Assembly (NCBI RefSeq): GCF_000820185.1
Contig: NZ_CDCA01000022.1
Span: 237,690-301,689 of the forward strand
Direction of reading: 5' to 3'
DNA: 64,000 nucleotides
DNA from: Aeromonas tecta
Lineage (GTDB): Bacteria; Pseudomonadota; Gammaproteobacteria; Enterobacterales; Aeromonadaceae
Shown here: piece by piece, positions 38,078 through 47,310 of the stretch
Layout: each line of letters opens with the position of its first letter
Position numbering within the stretch: the first letter of the stretch is position 1
Program-made: the position numbers and the translations under genes
The notes under the pieces: generated by a model
What the model saw: only the letters and a program-made list of their open reading frames with translations
The model's database searches: none
Told to the model about the DNA's origin: nothing

Positions 38078-38499
38078 TTGTCCAACTGCTTGAAGGCGGC
38101 ATTGAGGGTATCGGCCAGCTCCTCATAACGGGGCCGCGCCACCAGCTGTCGATGGCCGCCCTGCTCGTTCATCTTGCCATTGATCTCCCGATACCAAGTG
38201 GCCAGGGAGGGAGGCAGCCGGGTATCGGCACGCTGGCCAAGCCAGTAGTAACCCTGCAGCGGCAGGCTGAGCAGAAACAGCACCGAGGCCATCACGGACG
38301 GCCAGTAATGCAGCTCGCCAAACTGGAACTGCAACATGACGCTGAGCACGGCGAGGGCCGGGATGATCTTGAGGGCAAACTCGGTGGCCTTGATCACCCG
38401 ATTTTCGGGGAACAGGGAATTAAGCTCGGGACGGCGTGGCCAAAGAGTCATATAATGACGGCCTTGCTGTAATTTAGTTCCAAAAATGTTCATGCTCAT
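38059..38499 (-). CDS. yfbV: YfbV, UPF0208 inner-membrane protein
   Basis: A 146-residue protein of the UPF0208 family. E. coli YfbV has been linked to macrodomain organisation of the Ter region. Two membrane helices are seen (about 43-62 and 66-90), with a cytoplasmic C-terminus rich in charge (YEELADTLNAAFKQLDKS). GGAGGT precedes the ATG at 38499 by three bases; an ATG two codons later (38493) is an alternative start. It is divergent from ackA. The 3' end is duplicated downstream. Confidence 0.9.
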   Translation of the reverse strand: MSMNIFGTKLQQGRHYMTLWPRRPELNSLFPENRVIKATEFALKIIPALAVLSVMLQFQFGELHYWPSVMASVLFLLSLPLQGYYWLGQRADTRLPPSLATWYREINGKMNEQGGHRQLVARPRYEELADTLNAAFKQLDKSFLYE

Positions 38500-38801
38500 G
38501 CTACCTCCGAGCTCTTTTTGAACGCATTAACGGCAAAACCTCGACAATATTTGAGGTTCAATAACAAAGGTTGAGGATGACTTTGTTATTTTTCAACAAT
38601 CAGGTTATCCTTTGAGCGCCTAATTTTTACGCCAACGGCCCGCCGTTGGTCTGTCAGGGACGTCTGGATTTCGGGTCTTGTATCACTATACAAGGGGCAA
38701 GCAACAGATTGCCAACCCTCATAAGGATAAGTTGAAAGTTTCTGGGCGCACCGCGTCCGGCACATCCTCCAACCCAACCCAATCTGCGATAGGATTTATT
38801 C
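38500..38801. other. Intergenic region between yfbV and ackA
   Basis: 302 bases, more AT-rich than the genes. At 38560-38590 a 10-base inverted repeat (AATAACAAAG/CTTTGTTATT, 11-base loop) is followed by TTTTTC on the plus strand and could be a terminator or structured leader. The remaining 200 bases must hold the ackA-pta promoter; I could not single out -10/-35 elements with confidence. No small ORF is convincing. Confidence 0.5.
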
Positions 38802-40004
38802 ATGAGTAAGCTGGTTCTTGTTCTTAACTGTGGCAGCTCGTCCCTGAAGTTTGCTGTCATTGACGCAACCACCGGTGATGATCTGCTGTCCGGCCTGGCC
38901 GAGTGCTTTGGCCTCGACGACGCCCGCATCAAGTGGAAGCTCAATGGTGAGAAAGGCAGCGCCGATCTGGGTGCCGGTGCCGCTCACCAGGAAGCGCTGG
39001 ACTTCATCGTCCACAAGATCCTGCCGCTCAACCCCGAGCTGTCCAAGAACCTGATCGCCATCGGCCACCGCGTGGTACACGGCGGTGAGCAGTTCACCTC
39101 CTCCGTGCGGATCTGCAAAGACGTGATCGCCGGTATCGAAGCCGCCATTCCTTACGCGCCGCTGCACAACCCGGCTCACCTGATCGGTATCCGTGCCGCG
39201 CTGAAGGTGTTCCCAGAGCTGGCCGAGAAGAACGTTGCCGTGTTCGACACCGCCTTCCACCAGACCATGCCGGAAGAAGCCTTCCTGTACGCCCTGCCGT
39301 ACAAACTCTACAAAGAGAACGGCATCCGTCGCTACGGCGCCCACGGCACCAGCCACTACTACATCAGCCTGGAAGCCGCCAAGCAGCTGAACAAGCCGGT
39401 GTCCGAGCTGAACATCATCAACTGCCACCTGGGCAACGGCGGCTCCGTCTGCGCCATCAAGAATGGTCAGTCCGTCGACACCTCCATGGGTCTGACCCCG
39501 CTGGAAGGCCTGGTGATGGGTACCCGTTCCGGTGATCTGGACCCGGCCATCATCTTCTTCCTGCACGACAAGCTGGGCATGAGCGTGGCTGACATCAACA
39601 CCATGCTGACCAAAGAGTCCGGCCTGCTGGGTCTGACCGAAGTCACTTCTGACTGCCGTTTCGTTGAAGACAACTACGACAGCAAGGAAGAAGCCAAGCG
39701 CGCCATGGACGTGTACTGCTACCGTCTGGCCAAGTACATCGGCGCTTACGCCGCCGCCATGGACGGTCGTCTGGATGCCGTGGTCTTCACCGGCGGCATC
39801 GGCGAGAACTCCGCCCCGATCCGTGAAATCACCCTGAACAAGCTGGGCCTGCTGGGCTTTGACGTCGACCACGACGCGAACCTGAAGGCACGCTTCGGCA
39901 AGGGTGGCGAGATCACCAAGGCTGGTTCCACCAAAGCCCTGGTTATCCCGACCAACGAAGAATGGGTCATCGCCCACGACGCGCTGGAACTGGTTGGCGC
40001 ATAA
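38802..40004 (+). CDS. ackA: AckA, acetate kinase
   Basis: AckA interconverts acetyl phosphate and acetate with ATP. The 400-residue product has [15 protein letters not shown] at the N-terminus, [25 protein letters not shown], the [12 protein letters not shown] histidine segment, [16 protein letters not shown] and [14 protein letters not shown]. Length and motifs are standard. A GATAGGATTT ribosome region precedes the ATG. It is followed by a terminator and pta. Confidence 0.98.
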   Translation: MSKLVLVLNCGSSSLKFAVIDATTGDDLLSGLAECFGLDDARIKWKLNGEKGSADLGAGAAHQEALDFIVHKILPLNPELSKNLIAIGHRVVHGGEQFTSSVRICKDVIAGIEAAIPYAPLHNPAHLIGIRAALKVFPELAEKNVAVFDTAFHQTMPEEAFLYALPYKLYKENGIRRYGAHGTSHYYISLEAAKQLNKPVSELNIINCHLGNGGSVCAIKNGQSVDTSMGLTPLEGLVMGTRSGDLDPAIIFFLHDKLGMSVADINTMLTKESGLLGLTEVTSDCRFVEDNYDSKEEAKRAMDVYCYRLAKYIGAYAAAMDGRLDAVVFTGGIGENSAPIREITLNKLGLLGFDVDHDANLKARFGKGGEITKAGSTKALVIPTNEEWVIAHDALELVGA

Positions 40005-40018
40005 TTTAGCTGTAGAGC

Positions 40019-40042
40019 AAGGCCGCCCCAGGGCGGCCTTTT
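40019..40042 (+). terminator. Hairpin between ackA and pta
   Basis: Ten-base stem AAGGCCGCCC/GGGCGGCCTT, two-base loop, then TT. It probably attenuates read-through from ackA to pta rather than stopping it fully. Confidence 0.75.
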
Positions 40043-40074
40043 CCTGATCCCAAAAAATGAACAAGGGGTAATAA

Positions 40075-42240
40075 GTGGCACGCACTATTATGCTCATCCC
40101 GGTCGGCACTGGTGTCGGCGTAACTTCCGTGAGCCTTGGCGTCGTTCGCGCCATGGAACGTCACGGTGTCAATGTCAGCTTCTTCAAACCCGTCGCCCAG
40201 CCGCGTCCGGGTGAAACCGGTGCCGAGCGCTCCACCGCCGTGATCCGCGCCGCCGCCAACATCAACCCGCCCGAGCCGTTCGCCCTCTCCTACGCCGAGA
40301 ACATGATCACCTCCAGCAACACCGATATCCTGCTGGAAGAGATCGTCGCGCGCTTCGAAGAGCACGTGAAGAGCAGCGGCGCCGAAGTGGTGGTGATCGA
40401 GGGTCTGGTACCGACTGACAAGCAGCCGTTTGCCAACAAGCTGAACTACGACGTCGCCAAGGCGCTGGACGCCGACATGGTGTTCGTGACCCATCCGGGC
40501 AACGACTCCAGCCAGAAGCTCAAAGAGCGCATCGAGCTGGCCTGCTCCAACTTCGGTGGCGTTAACAACCCGCGTATCGTCGGTTGCGTGATCAACAAGG
40601 TCGGCGCACCGGTTGACGAGCATGGCGTGACCCGCCCTGATCTGACCGAGATGTTCGAGGCTCATCACCACACCTCCGACACCGCTCATAACCTGGAAGT
40701 GCTGCAGGTGTTCGGCAAGAGCCCGCTGCGCATCCTGGGCTGCATCCCCTGGAATACCCAGCTGATCGCCCCCCGTGCCAAGGATCTCGCCAAGCATCTG
40801 GCTGCCAAAATCCTGCACAAGGGTGAGCTCGATAGCCGTCGCCTGCAGACCGTGACCTTCTGTGCCCGCTCCATCCACAACATGATCGAGCACTTCCGTC
40901 CGGGTAGCCTGCTGGTGACCTCCGGCGATCGTTCCGACGTCATCGTCTCCGCCTGCCTGTCCGCCATGAATGGCGTCAAGTTGGGTGCCCTGCTGCTGAC
41001 CGGCAACTATCATCCGGAGCCGCAAGTCATCGCCCTGTGCCAACAGGCCATGGCCACCGGCTTGCCGATCATGATCACCGGCACCAACACCTGGCAGACC
41101 GCCGTCAGCCTGCAGAACTTCAACGTCGACATCCCGGAAGATGACCGCGAGCGGATCGAACTGGTGCAGGACTATGTGGCTGGCCACATCGACAAGCACT
41201 GGATAGAGTCCCTCTCTGCCAAATCTACCCGCTCTCGTCGCCTGAGCCCGCCGGCCTTCCGTTATCAGCTGACCGAGCTGGCCCGTCAGGCCAACAAGCG
41301 CGTCGTGCTGCCGGAAGGTGAAGAGCCGCGTACCATCAAGGCCGCCGCCATCTGTGCCGAACGTGGCATCGCCCGTCCGGTGCTGCTGGGCAACCCGGAA
41401 GAGATCCGTCGTGTCGCACAGCAACAGGGTGTGGAACTGACCGATCGCGTCGAGATCATCGATCCGCTGGAAGTGCGCGAGCGCTATGTGCCGCGTCTGG
41501 TCGAGCTGCGCAAGAACAAGGGCATGACCGAAGTGGTCGCTCGCGAGCAGCTGGAAGACAACGTGGTGCTGGGCACCATGATGCTGGAACGTGGTGAAGT
41601 AGACGGTCTGGTTTCCGGCGCCGTGCACACCACCGCCAACACCATTCGTCCGCCGATGCAGATCATCAAGACTGCGCCGGGTTCGTCGCTCATCTCCTCC
41701 ATCTTCTTCATGCTGCTGCCTGATCAAGTGCTGGTGTACGGTGACTGCGCCATCAACCCGGATCCGAGCGCCGAACAGCTGGCCGAGATCGCCATCCAGT
41801 CCGCCGACTCCGCTGCCGCCTTCGGCATCGAGCCGCGCGTCGCCATGATCTCCTACTCCACCGGTACCTCTGGCGCCGGCGCGGACGTAGAGAAGGTGCG
41901 CGAAGCGACCCAGTTGGCCAAGGCCAAGCGTCCCGACCTCATCATCGATGGCCCGCTGCAGTACGATGCGGCCATCATGGAGAACGTGGCCAAGTCCAAG
42001 GCACCGAACTCACCGGTTGCAGGTAAAGCCACCGTGTTCGTGTTCCCGGACCTGAACACCGGCAACACCACCTACAAGGCGGTACAGCGCTCCGCCGAGC
42101 TGGTCTCCATCGGCCCTATGCTGCAAGGCATGCGCAAGCCGGTCAACGACCTGTCTCGTGGCGCCCTGGTGGACGACATCGTCTACACCATCGCCCTGAC
42201 CGGTATCCAGGCCGCCCAGGCCGAGGCTGCCGAAGCATAA
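40075..42240 (+). CDS. pta: Pta, phosphate acetyltransferase (long form)
   Basis: Pta interconverts acetyl-CoA and acetyl phosphate. The 721-residue enterobacterial-type protein has an N-terminal P-loop-like domain (about 1-220), a DRTGG domain (about 225-335) and the catalytic PTA_PTB domain (about 390-715; [48 protein letters not shown]). The start codon is GTG at 40075, with AGGGG eight bases upstream. It forms the acetate overflow pathway with ackA. Confidence 0.97.
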   Translation: MARTIMLIPVGTGVGVTSVSLGVVRAMERHGVNVSFFKPVAQPRPGETGAERSTAVIRAAANINPPEPFALSYAENMITSSNTDILLEEIVARFEEHVKSSGAEVVVIEGLVPTDKQPFANKLNYDVAKALDADMVFVTHPGNDSSQKLKERIELACSNFGGVNNPRIVGCVINKVGAPVDEHGVTRPDLTEMFEAHHHTSDTAHNLEVLQVFGKSPLRILGCIPWNTQLIAPRAKDLAKHLAAKILHKGELDSRRLQTVTFCARSIHNMIEHFRPGSLLVTSGDRSDVIVSACLSAMNGVKLGALLLTGNYHPEPQVIALCQQAMATGLPIMITGTNTWQTAVSLQNFNVDIPEDDRERIELVQDYVAGHIDKHWIESLSAKSTRSRRLSPPAFRYQLTELARQANKRVVLPEGEEPRTIKAAAICAERGIARPVLLGNPEEIRRVAQQQGVELTDRVEIIDPLEVRERYVPRLVELRKNKGMTEVVAREQLEDNVVLGTMMLERGEVDGLVSGAVHTTANTIRPPMQIIKTAPGSSLISSIFFMLLPDQVLVYGDCAINPDPSAEQLAEIAIQSADSAAAFGIEPRVAMISYSTGTSGAGADVEKVREATQLAKAKRPDLIIDGPLQYDAAIMENVAKSKAPNSPVAGKATVFVFPDLNTGNTTYKAVQRSAELVSIGPMLQGMRKPVNDLSRGALVDDIVYTIALTGIQAAQAEAAEA

Positions 42241-42263
42241 GCTCGCGCTATGCCGACACTGTT

Positions 42264-42292
42264 AAAAAACCCGCCTACCGGCGGGTTTTTTT
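42264..42292 (+). terminator. Intrinsic terminator of pta
   Basis: A-run, six-base GC stem CCCGCC/GGCGGG, TACC loop, seven Ts. Confidence 0.92.
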
Positions 42293-42592
42293 ATGATGGA
42301 TGGCAAATGTTGATCCCTGAGATCAAATCCGGATCCGTTCTGGATCCTCATTCAGAGCCGCTACACCAGCCCCCGCAAGGCCTGCCGAATAAGCAAACAC
42401 TCACATCTGCCGCCACCGATTGCACACTTGCGATCCAGTTCGGATCAGATCTAAATATCCCTTTAAGATCAGCTAACTAACGCCGAGCACACCGCTAATC
42501 TACAGACTTTTCCACAGCTTTTGTGGATAGTTTACCGATCATTTGAAAGAAAATGACAGACTCGCCCTGCCCCTTTCGGCCCTGCAGCCATG
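42293..42592. other. Gene-free, GATC-rich spacer between pta and ilvH
   Basis: About 300 bases with no credible gene. Nine GATC sites fall between 42312 and 42540, several 9-11 bases apart. The motif GATCC-(A)GTTC-(T)GGATC occurs twice (42332-42346 and 42432-42446). An inverted pair of DnaA-box-like 9-mers, TTTTCCACA (42508-42516) and TGTGGATAG (42522-42530), follows. Confidence 0.6.
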
Positions 42593-42709
42593 ACAAAGGG
42601 GCTCCGAAGAGCCCCTTTGGGTAACCGATCAGGCTCCCCCTTGATAATCAGGGACGCAGGGCCTTGTCGGCGCGGGAGATCCCGCAGACAACTTGAGGCG
42701 CACCACCCG
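42593..42709 (-). repeat. Degenerate copy of the ilvH 3' end and terminator
   Basis: This segment repeats 42718-42832 (the end of ilvH plus its terminator) with a period of 125-126 bases. Both copies share the hairpin (GGGGCTCCGAAGAGCCCC here, GGGCTCCGAAGAGCCC next to ilvH), the block CAGGGACGCAG, and GCGCGGGAGAT. On the minus strand the copy still encodes [16 protein letters not shown] (stop at 42648-42650), identical in protein to the true IlvH end. Confidence 0.9.
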
Positions 42710-42719
42710 GCAAAATCAC

Positions 42720-42744
42720 AAAAGGGCTCCGAAGAGCCCTTTAT
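42720..42744 (-). terminator. Terminator of ilvIH
   Basis: Stem AAAGGGCTC/GAGCCCTTT with a short CGAA loop, about 30 bases after the ilvH stop. A decayed twin lies at 42595-42619. Confidence 0.75.
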
Positions 42745-42773
42745 GGATAATCGATTGACCGGGGCAATATGGA

Positions 42774-43268
42774 TCAGGGACGCAGTGCCTTGTCAGCGCG
42801 GGAGATGCCACAGACACCGGAACGCACCACCTCGATGATCTCGTTGGTCTGGGCCGCCGTCTTGATGAAGGCGTCCAGCTTCTCGCTGGTGCCCACCAGC
42901 TGCACCGTGTACTGCTCCGGGGTCACGTCGACGATCTGACCACGGAAGATGTCCGCCAGTCGTTTCAACTCATCGCGAGCACCACCGGCGGCGCGGGCCT
43001 TGACCAGGGCTATCTCCCGCTCGATGTGTTCACCCTCACTCAAGTCACACACCTTGAGCACGTCCACCAGCTTGTGCAATTGCTTCTGGATCTGCTCCAG
43101 CACCCGCTCGTCACCCATGGTGACTATGGTCATGCGCGACAGAGTCGGATCCTCGGTGGGTGCCACCGTCAATGTCTCGATGTTGTAGCCGCGCTGGGAG
43201 AAAAGGCCCACCACACGGCTCAGGGCGCCGGATTCGTTTTCCAACAGAACGGAAATAATATGTCTCAT
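42774..43268 (-). CDS. ilvH: IlvH, acetolactate synthase small subunit
   Basis: Regulatory subunit of acetohydroxyacid synthase III, giving valine feedback. The 164-residue product has an ACT domain ([40 protein letters not shown]) and the C-terminal IlvN/H domain ([33 protein letters not shown]). Its ATG shares one base with the ilvI stop (TGATG), so translation is coupled. GGAGAG lies upstream. The 3' end and terminator are duplicated downstream. Confidence 0.96.
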   Translation of the reverse strand: MRHIISVLLENESGALSRVVGLFSQRGYNIETLTVAPTEDPTLSRMTIVTMGDERVLEQIQKQLHKLVDVLKVCDLSEGEHIEREIALVKARAAGGARDELKRLADIFRGQIVDVTPEQYTVQLVGTSEKLDAFIKTAAQTNEIIEVVRSGVCGISRADKALRP

Positions 43269-44986
43269 CAGGTTCTCTCCGTCTTGCTCAGCCACATCTC
43301 ATCCATGGCACCAAACTTGATCTGCATCGGATAGACGTGCTCATCGGGGTCGACCGAGATGTCCATGAACACCAGTCGATCCTTCATGGCGAAGGCCTTC
43401 TCCATGGCGCTTTCGAGCTCGGCCGGATCGCTCACCGCGATGCCGACGTGGCCGTAGGCTTCCGCCAGCTTGACGAAGTCAGGCAAGGATTCCATGTAGG
43501 AGTGGCTGTGACGGCCGCCGTAGAACATCTTCTGCCACTGCTTGACCATGCCGAGGGCGCGGTTGTTGATGGAAATGATCTTGATGGGCACGCCATATTG
43601 CAGGCAGGTGGAGAGCTCCTGGATGTTCATCTGCACCGAGCCGTCACCGGTCACGCAGCACACCACCGCATCCGGGTTGGCAAACTGGGCGCCCATGGCG
43701 GCCGGAATACCAAAGCCCATGGTGCCGAGGCCGCCTGAGTTGATCCACTGGCGCGGCTTGGCAAACGGATAGTAGAGCGCGGCAAACATCTGATGCTGAC
43801 CCACGTCCGAGGCGACGAAGGCCTCCCCCTTGGTCACCTTGTACAGCGCCTCGATCACCTGCTGCGGCTTGATCAGGGTGGGTGAGGTCTCGTAGGCCAG
43901 GCAGTTGCGCGAACGCCACTGGGCGATCTGCTCCCACCACTCCGCCAGCGCCTGCTTGTCGTTGTCAAAGCCACACTCGCGGATCACCTCCAGCATCTGC
44001 TCCAGCACGGTTTCCACCGAGCCGACGATGGGCACGTGGGCCTGCACCGTCTTGGAGATGGAGGTGGGATCGATATCGATATGGACGATAGTCGCATTGG
44101 GGCAGAACTTGGCCACGTTGTTGGTGACGCGGTCATCGAAGCGGGCACCCACGGCGAAGATCAGATCCGCGTTGTGCATGGTCTTGTTTGCTTCGAAGGT
44201 ACCGTGCATGCCAAGCATGCCGACAAACTGCGGATGGGTACCGGAGAAGGCCCCGAGCCCCATGAGCGTCGTGGTCACCGGCAGATTCAGCAGCTCGGCC
44301 AACTTGGTCACCAGATGATCCGCATTGGCATTGATGGCACCGCCGCCCACGTACATGACCGGGCGCTGGGCCTCGGTCAGCAGCTTGGCGGCCCGCTTGA
44401 TCTGGCCCTTGTGTCCGGCTTTGGTCGGATTGTAGGAACGCAGTGAAACGGACTCGGGATACTGATAGGGGAACTTCTCTTTCGGGTTCTGCACATCCTT
44501 GGGCAAGTCCACCACCACCGGCCCCGGGCGGCCACTGGCAGCAATGTAGTAGGCCTTCTTGATGGCATCGGGGATCTCGCTGGCCTTCTTGCACAGGAAG
44601 CTGTGCTTCACCACCGGACGGGAGATACCGATCATGTCGGTCTCCTGGAACGCATCCTCCCCGATCATGCTGGTCGGCACCTGGCCAGACAGGATCACCA
44701 GAGGGATCGAGTCCATGTAGGCGGTGGCGATACCGGTGATGCAGTTGGTGGCGCCGGGACCCGAGGTCACCAGCACAGTGCCCACCTTGCCGGTAGAGCG
44801 GGCGTAGCCGTCTGCCATGTGTACCGCGGCCTGCTCGTGGCGCACCAGTACATGTTCCATCTTGCCGTTTTCGAAGAGAGCGTCATAGATGTCGAGCACT
44901 GAGCCGCCAGGGTAGCCGAATACGTGTTCAACTCCCTGATCTTCCAGCGCTCTAACCACCATCTGGGCGCCTGATAACATCTCCAT
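43268..44986 (-). CDS. ilvI: IlvI, acetolactate synthase large subunit
   Basis: ThDP-dependent catalytic subunit making acetolactate and acetohydroxybutyrate for valine, leucine and isoleucine. The 572-residue product has the ThDP glutamate in [15 protein letters not shown], the Pyr domain [18 protein letters not shown], a central FAD/DHAP-like domain and the ThDP-metal motif [18 protein letters not shown]...NN. Length matches E. coli IlvI (574). It is the first gene of ilvIH, with a structured leader upstream. Confidence 0.96.
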   Translation of the reverse strand: MEMLSGAQMVVRALEDQGVEHVFGYPGGSVLDIYDALFENGKMEHVLVRHEQAAVHMADGYARSTGKVGTVLVTSGPGATNCITGIATAYMDSIPLVILSGQVPTSMIGEDAFQETDMIGISRPVVKHSFLCKKASEIPDAIKKAYYIAASGRPGPVVVDLPKDVQNPKEKFPYQYPESVSLRSYNPTKAGHKGQIKRAAKLLTEAQRPVMYVGGGAINANADHLVTKLAELLNLPVTTTLMGLGAFSGTHPQFVGMLGMHGTFEANKTMHNADLIFAVGARFDDRVTNNVAKFCPNATIVHIDIDPTSISKTVQAHVPIVGSVETVLEQMLEVIRECGFDNDKQALAEWWEQIAQWRSRNCLAYETSPTLIKPQQVIEALYKVTKGEAFVASDVGQHQMFAALYYPFAKPRQWINSGGLGTMGFGIPAAMGAQFANPDAVVCCVTGDGSVQMNIQELSTCLQYGVPIKIISINNRALGMVKQWQKMFYGGRHSHSYMESLPDFVKLAEAYGHVGIAVSDPAELESAMEKAFAMKDRLVFMDISVDPDEHVYPMQIKFGAMDEMWLSKTERT

Positions 44987-45021
44987 GATAAAGCCCTCCA
45001 GGCTTTGCTCCGTTAAGCAAA

Positions 45022-45112
45022 ACTATCGACAGTCCGCTGCTTCCCGGCAGCGCCAGTCCGTGTCTTGTTGTTGTCTGAATACAGATCAGGCGAGTTCGAC
45101 ACCGTCGATAGT
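45022..45112 (-). promoter_or_regulatory. Structured leader upstream of ilvI
   Basis: A perfect 9-base inverted repeat (ACTATCGAC/GTCGATAGT) encloses about 73 bases, which hold a smaller hairpin (GCTGC-CGGGAA-GCAGC on the minus strand). The promoter-distal arm is followed on the minus strand by TTTGCTT. It could be an attenuator or RNA switch ahead of ilvIH. The role is inference. Confidence 0.4.
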
Positions 45113-45133
45113 AGAAAAAGTGATTTTTTCCAT
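45086..45133 (-). CDS. Possible 15-codon leader peptide of ilvIH
   Basis: A short frame MEKITFSTIDGVELA-stop runs through the 5' arm of the leader stem. It contains Ile, Ile, Val and Leu codons but no run of them, and its ribosome site (GGGTGA) is weak. It is less convincing than the leu leader at 48170. A 21-base palindrome (TTCACCCGA-AAA-TCGGGTGAA) lies just upstream, from about 45136. Confidence 0.25.
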   Translation of the reverse strand: MEKITFSTIDGVELA

Positions 45134-45324
45134 CATTCACCCGAAAATCGGGTGAAAAACCAACTTAACCCGCTTGTGAACGCTTGTCCACGGCTTTGTC
45201 TGGCCACAACAGTCATAAATTTCAAACAGCTATTAACATTCAGTGACTTGGTCATCGGGCCGGAAAGAAAGCGGGGAGGATGGGAGAGAAAGCAGTGGAT
45301 CATGCTGCCTAGGTGGAAATAAAT

Positions 45325-45347
45325 GGCCCACCCGCAAGGGGTGGGCC
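45325..45347 (-). terminator. Hairpin after the 50-codon gene
   Basis: Nine-base stem GGCCCACCC/GGGTGGGCC with a five-base loop, followed on the minus strand by ATTTATTT. Confidence 0.75.
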
Positions 45348-45373
45348 CTCATCAACGGTCAAATTCACCGCAC

Positions 45374-45526
45374 TCAGTGGTCCTGTTCCGGCTCCACCAG
45401 CCAGATCTGCTGATCCGGATCCGTCTCTTCGCAGACCGAGATGCTGACCCCCATATCCAGTAATTCATGGAGTGTCAGATTGTCCGCCAGGGTCATGGTG
45501 TCGCCGTTCTCATTGGTAAAGCGCAT
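45374..45526 (-). CDS. Small hypothetical acidic protein, 50 codons
   Basis: ATG at 45526, preceded by AAGGAGAGGA, opens a 50-codon frame ending TGA at 45374-45376. The product starts MRFTNENGDTMTLADNLTLH and ends in an acidic tail (EPEQDH). Net charge is strongly negative. A terminator follows 27 bases on, and it lies 35 bases after the glycosyltransferase gene on the same strand, so it may be the last gene of that unit. Family unknown. Codon use is like its neighbours, which supports a real gene. Confidence 0.65.
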   Translation of the reverse strand: MRFTNENGDTMTLADNLTLHELLDMGVSISVCEETDPDQQIWLVEPEQDH

Positions 45527-45561
45527 GCTGTCCGTCCTCTCCTTGATGGGATCGTTTCAGT

Positions 45562-46671
45562 TTAGTCAAAGGCGCTGAGTTGCGATAACCAGGGACGCGT
45601 CAATGCCAGGCTCCCCTCCAGCTCGCTGAGCCGATCGCACACCTCCTCCGGAAAGAGCGTCTTGGCCCACAGCCGGCGAGACAGCTGATCCACCCCCTCC
45701 TCTGCGCCGGCGACCAGCCACGCAGCCAGCTCAGTCGCCACATCCGGATAGCGAATGGCCCCCGGCGCCGGCGCCTCCAGCCAGCGCCTGACCCCGTTGG
45801 CGTCCAGCGTCTCCATCAGCTGGGCCAGCCCCATCAGCTCCAGGGTCTTGCCATTGGTCAGCTGCTCGAACTGCCCTCCCAGCGGTTTGACCAGCAACTT
45901 CTTGCCCAGGGAAAGCGCCTCCGAGGCCAGCTCGAAACCCGCATTGGTGATGACCCCCCGGCAGCCGGCCAATATCTGCTTGAAGCCTTCCCGTGCCAGC
46001 GGCTCGAAGTGGATGTTGTGCCACTGGCTGGGCGTGCGGATGGCAGGGTGAAAGCAGGCGAACTGCTGCTGGGTGAAGCGCGATAACAGAGCCGCTATCT
46101 GCTCGGGCTGCTCAAACGGCAGATAGACCAGCATCTGCTGATTGTCCGGGGCCAGTGCGATGGGATCGATGATGGGGGGCAGCAACGGCTGGCCAAAGTG
46201 AAACCAGTGCAGCCCCAAGGATTGCCGGACCGGGGCGAAATGGTGCATCAACTGGCGACTGAAGCCGCTCTCCCCCCAACGCGGAATGGACCAATCGAAA
46301 CTGGCCTGATGGCTGATGGTCAGGCTCGGCTTCTGCCAGCGACGGGCAGCATGGGCGCTGAGTGGCTCGAAATCACTGATCACCAGATCGTAATCGCGGC
46401 AATCGAGCGCTCGCATATCCTGCCAGAAGCGCAAGGGAGAGAGTCCCTTGAGGGTACGCCAGCCCGAGATGCGACCCTCGTGGCTGACGAAACTGATACC
46501 GGGAAAGGTGCGATAGTTGCCAAACTCGCTCATCTCGAAGTAACTGTCAGCCGGGCGACCGCTGAACAGATAGTCCACCTCGACGCCCCTGGCCTTGAGC
46601 GCGCGAGCCAGGGTGCGACTGCGGCTGATGTGACCATTACCTGTGCCCTGTACTCCGAACAGTATCTTCAT
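45562..46671 (-). CDS. MJ1255/VC2487-type glycosyltransferase
   Basis: A 369-residue GT-B glycosyltransferase of the conserved MJ1255/VC2487 family (UDP-glucuronosyl/MurG-like fold). It starts MKILFGVQGTGNGHISRSRT, with the glycine-rich GxGNGH loop of such enzymes. The C-terminal nucleotide-sugar segment is GVITNAGFELASEALSLGKK and PLGGQFEQLTNG. It overlaps the upstream PAP2 gene by four bases (ATGA). The acceptor is unknown; pairing with a membrane phosphatase suggests a lipid-linked substrate, which is inference. Confidence 0.88.
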   Translation of the reverse strand: MKILFGVQGTGNGHISRSRTLARALKARGVEVDYLFSGRPADSYFEMSEFGNYRTFPGISFVSHEGRISGWRTLKGLSPLRFWQDMRALDCRDYDLVISDFEPLSAHAARRWQKPSLTISHQASFDWSIPRWGESGFSRQLMHHFAPVRQSLGLHWFHFGQPLLPPIIDPIALAPDNQQMLVYLPFEQPEQIAALLSRFTQQQFACFHPAIRTPSQWHNIHFEPLAREGFKQILAGCRGVITNAGFELASEALSLGKKLLVKPLGGQFEQLTNGKTLELMGLAQLMETLDANGVRRWLEAPAPGAIRYPDVATELAAWLVAGAEEGVDQLSRRLWAKTLFPEEVCDRLSELEGSLALTRPWLSQLSAFD

Positions 46672-47171
46672 CCATGACTCCAGCTCAATGCCCAGAGGGC
46701 GCAACCACCACCGAGCAAGGCGCCGGCCACCAGATCGCTCAGATAGTGCACCCCGAGCAACAGGCGTGACGCCCCGACCAGGATGGCCCAGGTGAACAGC
46801 AGGGGGGCCCATAGTGGAAAGCTCGCGGCCAGCACGGTCGCCATCAGGAAAGCGGCCGCGGTATGGCCGGAGGGCAGACTGTAGCGATCGGAGGGCGTGA
46901 TGAAGACCGGCAGCCCCACCGGACGTTGACGTCTCAGGGCATTCTTGAGCAGCAGATAGAGCGGCAATTCGAGGGTAAACGCCAACAGCGCAGTCAGTAC
47001 CGGCTCTCGCTGCGCCTCCCCCTGCCACCAAAGCAGGGCGGCCAGTACGACGTAGAGCGGGCCATCGCCGGTGTGAGAGATGGCCCTGCTGATCCTGGCC
47101 TGCGAGCGGTTGTAGGGATGGAGCAGGCAGAGGCGACAGACCTGCAGGTCCCATTGCTGGATCTTGTTCAT
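46668..47171 (-). CDS. PAP2-family membrane phosphatase
   Basis: A 167-residue integral membrane phosphatase with about five helices and the three PAP2 motifs: KNALRRQRP, PSGHTA and SRLLLGVHYLSDLVAG (catalytic His and Asp). Members dephosphorylate phosphatidate, undecaprenyl pyrophosphate or related lipids. Its stop codon overlaps the start of the glycosyltransferase by ATGA, so the two are coupled. Confidence 0.92.
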   Translation of the reverse strand: MNKIQQWDLQVCRLCLLHPYNRSQARISRAISHTGDGPLYVVLAALLWWQGEAQREPVLTALLAFTLELPLYLLLKNALRRQRPVGLPVFITPSDRYSLPSGHTAAAFLMATVLAASFPLWAPLLFTWAILVGASRLLLGVHYLSDLVAGALLGGGCALWALSWSHG

Positions 47172-47263
47172 AACCTCTCCTTCCCTGAGATCTCTGTGCA
47201 GACTAGGACGGCGGAGTGACAGTTCGTTGAAGGGGAGATAACAGATTTGTGAACAGCGCGATG

Positions 47264-47289
47264 AAAAAAGGGCCGAGCGGCCCTTTTTT
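47264..47289. terminator. Bidirectional-looking terminator between tetR-type gene and PAP2 gene
   Basis: Six As, stem GGGCC/GGCCC, four-base loop, six Ts. It ends transcription of the TetR gene on the minus strand. Confidence 0.85.
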
Positions 47290-47310
47290 ACAAATGTGAA
47301 TTACCGGCGA

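Noticed and set aside
40019..40074. Separate transcription units for ackA and pta
   Set aside because: A hairpin with a short T-run lies between them, but the two genes normally share transcripts; I regard it as partial attenuation.
38796..41727. Two long minus-strand frames over ackA and pta
   Set aside because: Antisense to highly biased, strongly expressed genes; no ribosome sites or motifs.
42312..42540. Replication origin
   Set aside because: GATC sites and two DnaA-like boxes are present, but there is no AT-rich unwinding region, no dnaA/gidA-type neighbours and too few boxes.
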